Assembly: GCF_963973895.1 (NCBI RefSeq)
Contig: NZ_CAXBBF010000001.1
Direction: 5' to 3' (one strand)
Length of the DNA stretch: 64,000 bases
DNA from: Porticoccus sp950063125
Lineage (GTDB): Bacteria; Pseudomonadota; Gammaproteobacteria; Pseudomonadales; Porticoccaceae
Both the position numbers and the translations under genes were made by a program. The notes beneath the pieces were generated by a model. That model had not been told where the DNA came from. It worked only from the letters and a program-made list of their open reading frames with translations, and ran no database searches. Below are positions 61,115 through 64,000 of this stretch, in pieces. Each line of letters opens with the position of its first letter. The stretch's first letter is position 1.

Positions 61115-61820
61115 TACCGGAAACTTGTCTCTTGCTGTTCAGGTGCAGCCTGATCACCTTCAGGTAGTCAACGGCAGAGACACCGTTGGTCATGTTGTTG
61201 TCGTGGATACGCCGAAAAGCCAGCACATCGGGAAGGACGACATGTTTAACGTTGTGAGTTTTACAGCGGTTAAACCATTCGATGAAATCACCCATTTGCA
61301 AAGCTTCATTAAACCCCCCGACACGGTCAAAAAGGCTGCGCCGGCACAGCATCGAGGTTTTGTTGATGCCTGCTAGTGGCTCAGGACGCGCACGGTATGT
61401 TGTATTAAAAGCCGATTCGTCATCAAACTCTTGCAATTTTGTGAAGCAGATGTCGAGCGACTGGTCGGCAGTCAGGACAGCGAGCTGGACCTGTAGCTTG
61501 TTGGTCGCCCACAGGTCGTCACAATCAAGAAAGGCCAGCCAGTCGGCCTCAGTGTGCTCCAGGGCTGTATTCAGTGTAGCGCTCACCCCGCAATGTGGAC
61601 GATCGACAAAAACAAGGTTGGGCAACTGCCCGGTGAGCGCCAGAATTTTCTCCCGGCTGCCGTCGGTGGAACCATCGTTGACAACGATAATACGAATATT
61701 CTGGTGAGTCTGTTTGCAGGCACTGTCAATGGCTTCGCATACAAACCGCTCGCCATTGTAAACCGGAATAATAATATCGATTAATGGGGCGTTAGCGTTG
61801 TTGTCGTCTGTCTCTGTCAT
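61107..61820 (-). CDS. Family 2 glycosyltransferase (single domain)
   Basis: A cytosolic inverting glycosyltransferase of 237 residues. The nucleotide-binding start IDIIIPVYNG, then VVNDGSTDGS, and the metal-binding DCDDLW (DXD) near residue 97 are typical of GT2. There are no membrane helices or signal peptide. The protein overlaps the two-domain GT2 gene by four bases and the ABC transporter by eight, so the genes form a single operon. Donor and acceptor sugars are unknown. Confidence 0.88.
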   Translation of the reverse strand: MTETDDNNANAPLIDIIIPVYNGERFVCEAIDSACKQTHQNIRIIVVNDGSTDGSREKILALTGQLPNLVFVDRPHCGVSATLNTALEHTEADWLAFLDCDDLWATNKLQVQLAVLTADQSLDICFTKLQEFDDESAFNTTYRARPEPLAGINKTSMLCRRSLFDRVGGFNEALQMGDFIEWFNRCKTHNVKHVVLPDVLAFRRIHDNNMTNGVSAVDYLKVIRLHLNSKRQVSGND

Positions 61821-63244
61821 CGCACCAGTGCCCCTTTCTTGCGCTGCGATTGGCGACGAAGGACCTCGAACAGGCCCGCACGCATTTTGTCGCTGGCGTA
61901 GGTGCCGTTATTCTGGTGCCACCATTTTCTTAACAAGGGGCGCTCAATATTGGCCTCCTCAAATCCGGCATTGCGTAAATTGACGATCAGCTCGGTATCA
62001 TCGCCAGCCACCAGGCTGGAATCGAACCCGCCGAGGCTGGCAAGAACATGGCTGCGGAGCATCAGTGCACTGGGTACAAATGACCGGTGCTCATCGGTGG
62101 GGAGGCGTAACAGGTGTCGGGGCAATACAAGTTCTTCCTGAGCATGCAAAGTCTGATTGCAGGTGACCCAGCCGACATAGGGGTGGGCGTTTAAATACGC
62201 CACCTGTGCGCTGGTTTTGTCTGCTTCCCATTCATCATCCTGATCAAGGAAGGCGAGGTATTTACCCGACGCCAGTCCTGCACCTGTGTTGCGGGCCGCT
62301 GCCACGCCCCGGTTGGGCGTTGTTACCAGGGTGGCAGTTGGATAGTGCTCAGAAACCAATTGGCGGCCGGCGCCATCATCACTGGAACCATCGTCCACGA
62401 CGATGAGTTCAATCGATTCATAGGTTTGCTGTTTTACGGTGTCGAGTGTGCGAACAATCGTTTCGGCACCGTTATACAGCGGGATAATGACGCTGACCAG
62501 CGGGCGATAAAACCGCCGGAAGTCGTTTATTTGGGGCAGGGGTCTACTCTGTGCGGTCGCTCGTCTTCTGCGCAGGGAATGGCGTAATACGTTCAGGAGA
62601 TCCAGCTCCTGTGGGGTTTTCTCCACCGACATGTTGTTGCCATGAACATGGTAAATCAGAGTCGCCTCCTCCAGTAACACGATGCCCTGTCGCTGTTCTC
62701 TCAGTAGCAGCCACCAATTCACATCTTCGCTATAGCGCAGATTCTCATCAAACGTCATACCGCTATCAAATACCTGTCTCTTGACGAGAATGGCACCCAG
62801 ATGCACATGGGTAATCTCCTGTGTCTCCGGGTCAAAAAGCATGTTCGGCATGGGCGTGCCGTTGGCGGCGACATAGCGGACTTTTCCGCCAGCGACGCTG
62901 GTGTCGGGGTCATCCAGGTGTGGCAGTAGCAACGTCAGTTTGTTCTCGGGCCATTCATCGTCGCCGTCGATAAAACTGATCAGCTCACCACTGGCGTGTT
63001 TGAGGCCCGTGTTGCGGGCCGCCGCCGGGCCACGATTTTCCTCATGATTGAGCAAAATCACCTGTGGATACTGACCTTTGATATGTGTCAGTAGCTCATA
63101 GCACTGTGCATTCGAACCATCGTTGATGAGGATGATTTCAACAGCAAGCTGCCCATGGCTGATTTCAGCCTGTTGCAGCACCGAGTTGATCGCCCGGTGT
63201 AACTCTTCGCCATTGTTGTAAACAGGGGTGATGACACTAAGCAT
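61817..63244 (-). CDS. Tandem GT2 glycosyltransferase
   Basis: A 475-residue protein made of two complete GT2 domains. The first starts MLSVITPVYNN and has IDGDDEW near residue 93; the second starts VSVIIPLYNG near residue 251 and has LDQDDEW near 344. Both keep the DXD-type metal site and the D-G-S nucleotide site, so both may be active, perhaps adding two sugars in series. Neither has a membrane helix. It starts 11 bases after the kinase gene and overlaps the single-domain GT2 gene. Together the operon has three GT2 catalytic units. Confidence 0.88.
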   Translation of the reverse strand: MLSVITPVYNNGEELHRAINSVLQQAEISHGQLAVEIILINDGSNAQCYELLTHIKGQYPQVILLNHEENRGPAAARNTGLKHASGELISFIDGDDEWPENKLTLLLPHLDDPDTSVAGGKVRYVAANGTPMPNMLFDPETQEITHVHLGAILVKRQVFDSGMTFDENLRYSEDVNWWLLLREQRQGIVLLEEATLIYHVHGNNMSVEKTPQELDLLNVLRHSLRRRRATAQSRPLPQINDFRRFYRPLVSVIIPLYNGAETIVRTLDTVKQQTYESIELIVVDDGSSDDGAGRQLVSEHYPTATLVTTPNRGVAAARNTGAGLASGKYLAFLDQDDEWEADKTSAQVAYLNAHPYVGWVTCNQTLHAQEELVLPRHLLRLPTDEHRSFVPSALMLRSHVLASLGGFDSSLVAGDDTELIVNLRNAGFEEANIERPLLRKWWHQNNGTYASDKMRAGLFEVLRRQSQRKKGALVR

Positions 63245-63255
63245 TCATTGATTCC

Positions 63256-64000
63256 TTAATCGCTCGCCACACGTTCAAAAGACTCGGTTAGCAGGTTCTT
63301 ATCCGACCCTAAAAGCCATTGGTAGCAAGGGACCGCGTTAATGACCGTGGAGATTTTGCTGAAGGCTTCGGCACGGTGGTGTGGCAAGTGATGCAACGTG
63401 GTGGGTGCAATGCTCATCAGTGCTTTGGCTGCCGAGACGGCAGATGTGGTCGATTGAGCGACACCGGGAGAGGCAATGCGCGGCACCAGTATGCCGACCA
63501 GATCTGCACTTTCCAGCAGCCTGTCAGGGTAGTGTTCGCCAATATGTAGGATGGCCTTCTGGTCCCGATAATTCTGGGGGTTTCGCAACTGACTGTGCAA
63601 ATCAGTGAATCGCTCATCAAAATTATCATGATTGATTTTCGCGGACTGATACAGGCTGTGTACTTTAAATGGCGGTTTTGTGCGCAGGACGACATAGTCA
63701 TCGCCCAGGTAATATCGACCACTGAGCAGGAGCTGCAGACAGCTGGTGGATTTTCCCGAGCCACTCGGGCCGGGAATAAGCCAGCCGCGCTTTCCATCTT
63801 CAGAGATGGCACCAGCGTGCATCAGCTGCAGGTCCTGATCGCGGCTCCACCAGTGAAAAATAATACGGAATGAGAATGTCGTCTCCCACCAGGGCACTTC
63901 ATCCGGATTGATGACCCAGTACAGGCCAATGTGTCTAAGCCGCGAGTACAGAAAAACCTGCCTTAACCAGGGTTGGTAAAAAATCTGCACATCATTCTGG
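63256..64000 (-). CDS. HprK-like serine kinase (5' end outside window, partial)
   Basis: The gene is open to the right edge at 64000. An in-frame GTG at 63990 could be the start, but the true start is probably beyond the edge. The visible part has a Walker A GPSGSGKST at about 74-82 from that GTG, followed by LGDDYVV, as in HPr kinase C-terminal and related lasso-peptide kinases (PadeK-like). The P-loop is preceded by HAGAISEDGKRGWLIP, a stretch shared with those kinases. It lacks the full HprK N-terminal domain in the visible region. It starts the operon as far as can be seen; upstream genes lie beyond the window. Confidence 0.8.
   Translation of the reverse strand, partial: QNDVQIFYQPWLRQVFLYSRLRHIGLYWVINPDEVPWWETTFSFRIIFHWWSRDQDLQLMHAGAISEDGKRGWLIPGPSGSGKSTSCLQLLLSGRYYLGDDYVVLRTKPPFKVHSLYQSAKINHDNFDERFTDLHSQLRNPQNYRDQKAILHIGEHYPDRLLESADLVGILVPRIASPGVAQSTTSAVSAAKALMSIAPTTLHHLPHHRAEAFSKISTVINAVPCYQWLLGSDKNLLTESFERVASD

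Noticed and set aside
1..64000. tRNA, rRNA, CRISPR arrays, insertion sequences, prophage
   Set aside because: I looked for conserved stems, repeats with spacers, transposase motifs and integrase genes and saw none.

Overview
The window looks like one contiguous stretch of chromosome from a free-living, aerobic, probably marine gammaproteobacterium. No plasmid, phage, insertion sequence, tRNA, rRNA or CRISPR features were seen. The lineage is inferred from gene order: ubiE-ubiJ-ubiB-hisI-hisE-tatABC, hslV-hslU-DUF971, priA divergent from rpmE, and pntA-pntB with a long fused PntA. All are familiar from Pseudomonas-like and Cellvibrionales-like genomes, but the genus cannot be named. Coding density is high, base composition looks moderately GC-rich, and GTG and TTG starts are fairly common.

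Layout. 1-9 kb is an acetate node: a cut-off small gene, phosphoketolase and acetate kinase on the minus strand, then a CBS/cNMP/nucleotidyltransferase regulator, a DnaQ-like exonuclease and acetyl-CoA synthetase on the plus strand. 9-14.4 kb holds an alkyltransferase, pyrophosphatase, an OmpA-like lipoprotein, an EAL phosphodiesterase, and hemN behind a perfect FNR/Anr box. 14.4-18.4 kb is a thiamine salvage operon: TPP riboswitch, TonB receptor, thiamine-binding protein, PnuC-like transporter and thiamine kinase. 18.4-23.6 kb is an unusual electron-transfer operon: a NirB-like FAD/[2Fe-2S] oxidoreductase fused to a membrane domain, an 11-heme cytochrome, a Tll0287-like haem lipoprotein, a cytochrome c lipoprotein and a globin, with a possible sigma-54 promoter and a leader terminator in front. 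23.6-28.7 kb carries Tat export, the last two-step his genes and ubiquinone synthesis.

28.8-47.3 kb is mixed housekeeping: an OlsF-like bifunctional acyltransferase, a diguanylate cyclase, a P-type ATPase, a CoA-transferase, HslVU behind a heat-shock-like promoter, HtpX with a Rieske protein, MscS, a carboxypeptidase, CysE, DgkA, an Smr protein and a SPOR protein. 47.3-57.6 kb has priA, rpmE, a nuclease whose start lies in the rpmE terminator, a DUF4197 protein, pntAB, a FIST-GGDEF protein and a YqaA-like membrane protein.

57.8-64 kb is the most unusual region: a tight minus-strand operon of an HprK-like kinase (cut by the window edge), two GT2 proteins carrying three catalytic domains, an ABC exporter, a PF14907-type nucleotidyltransferase and a CIA30 protein. 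Kinase, nucleotidyltransferase and exporter together recall the tailoring and export genes of phosphorylated lasso-peptide clusters. The precursor and maturation genes, if they exist, would lie beyond base 64000, so this is a hypothesis the window alone cannot settle.
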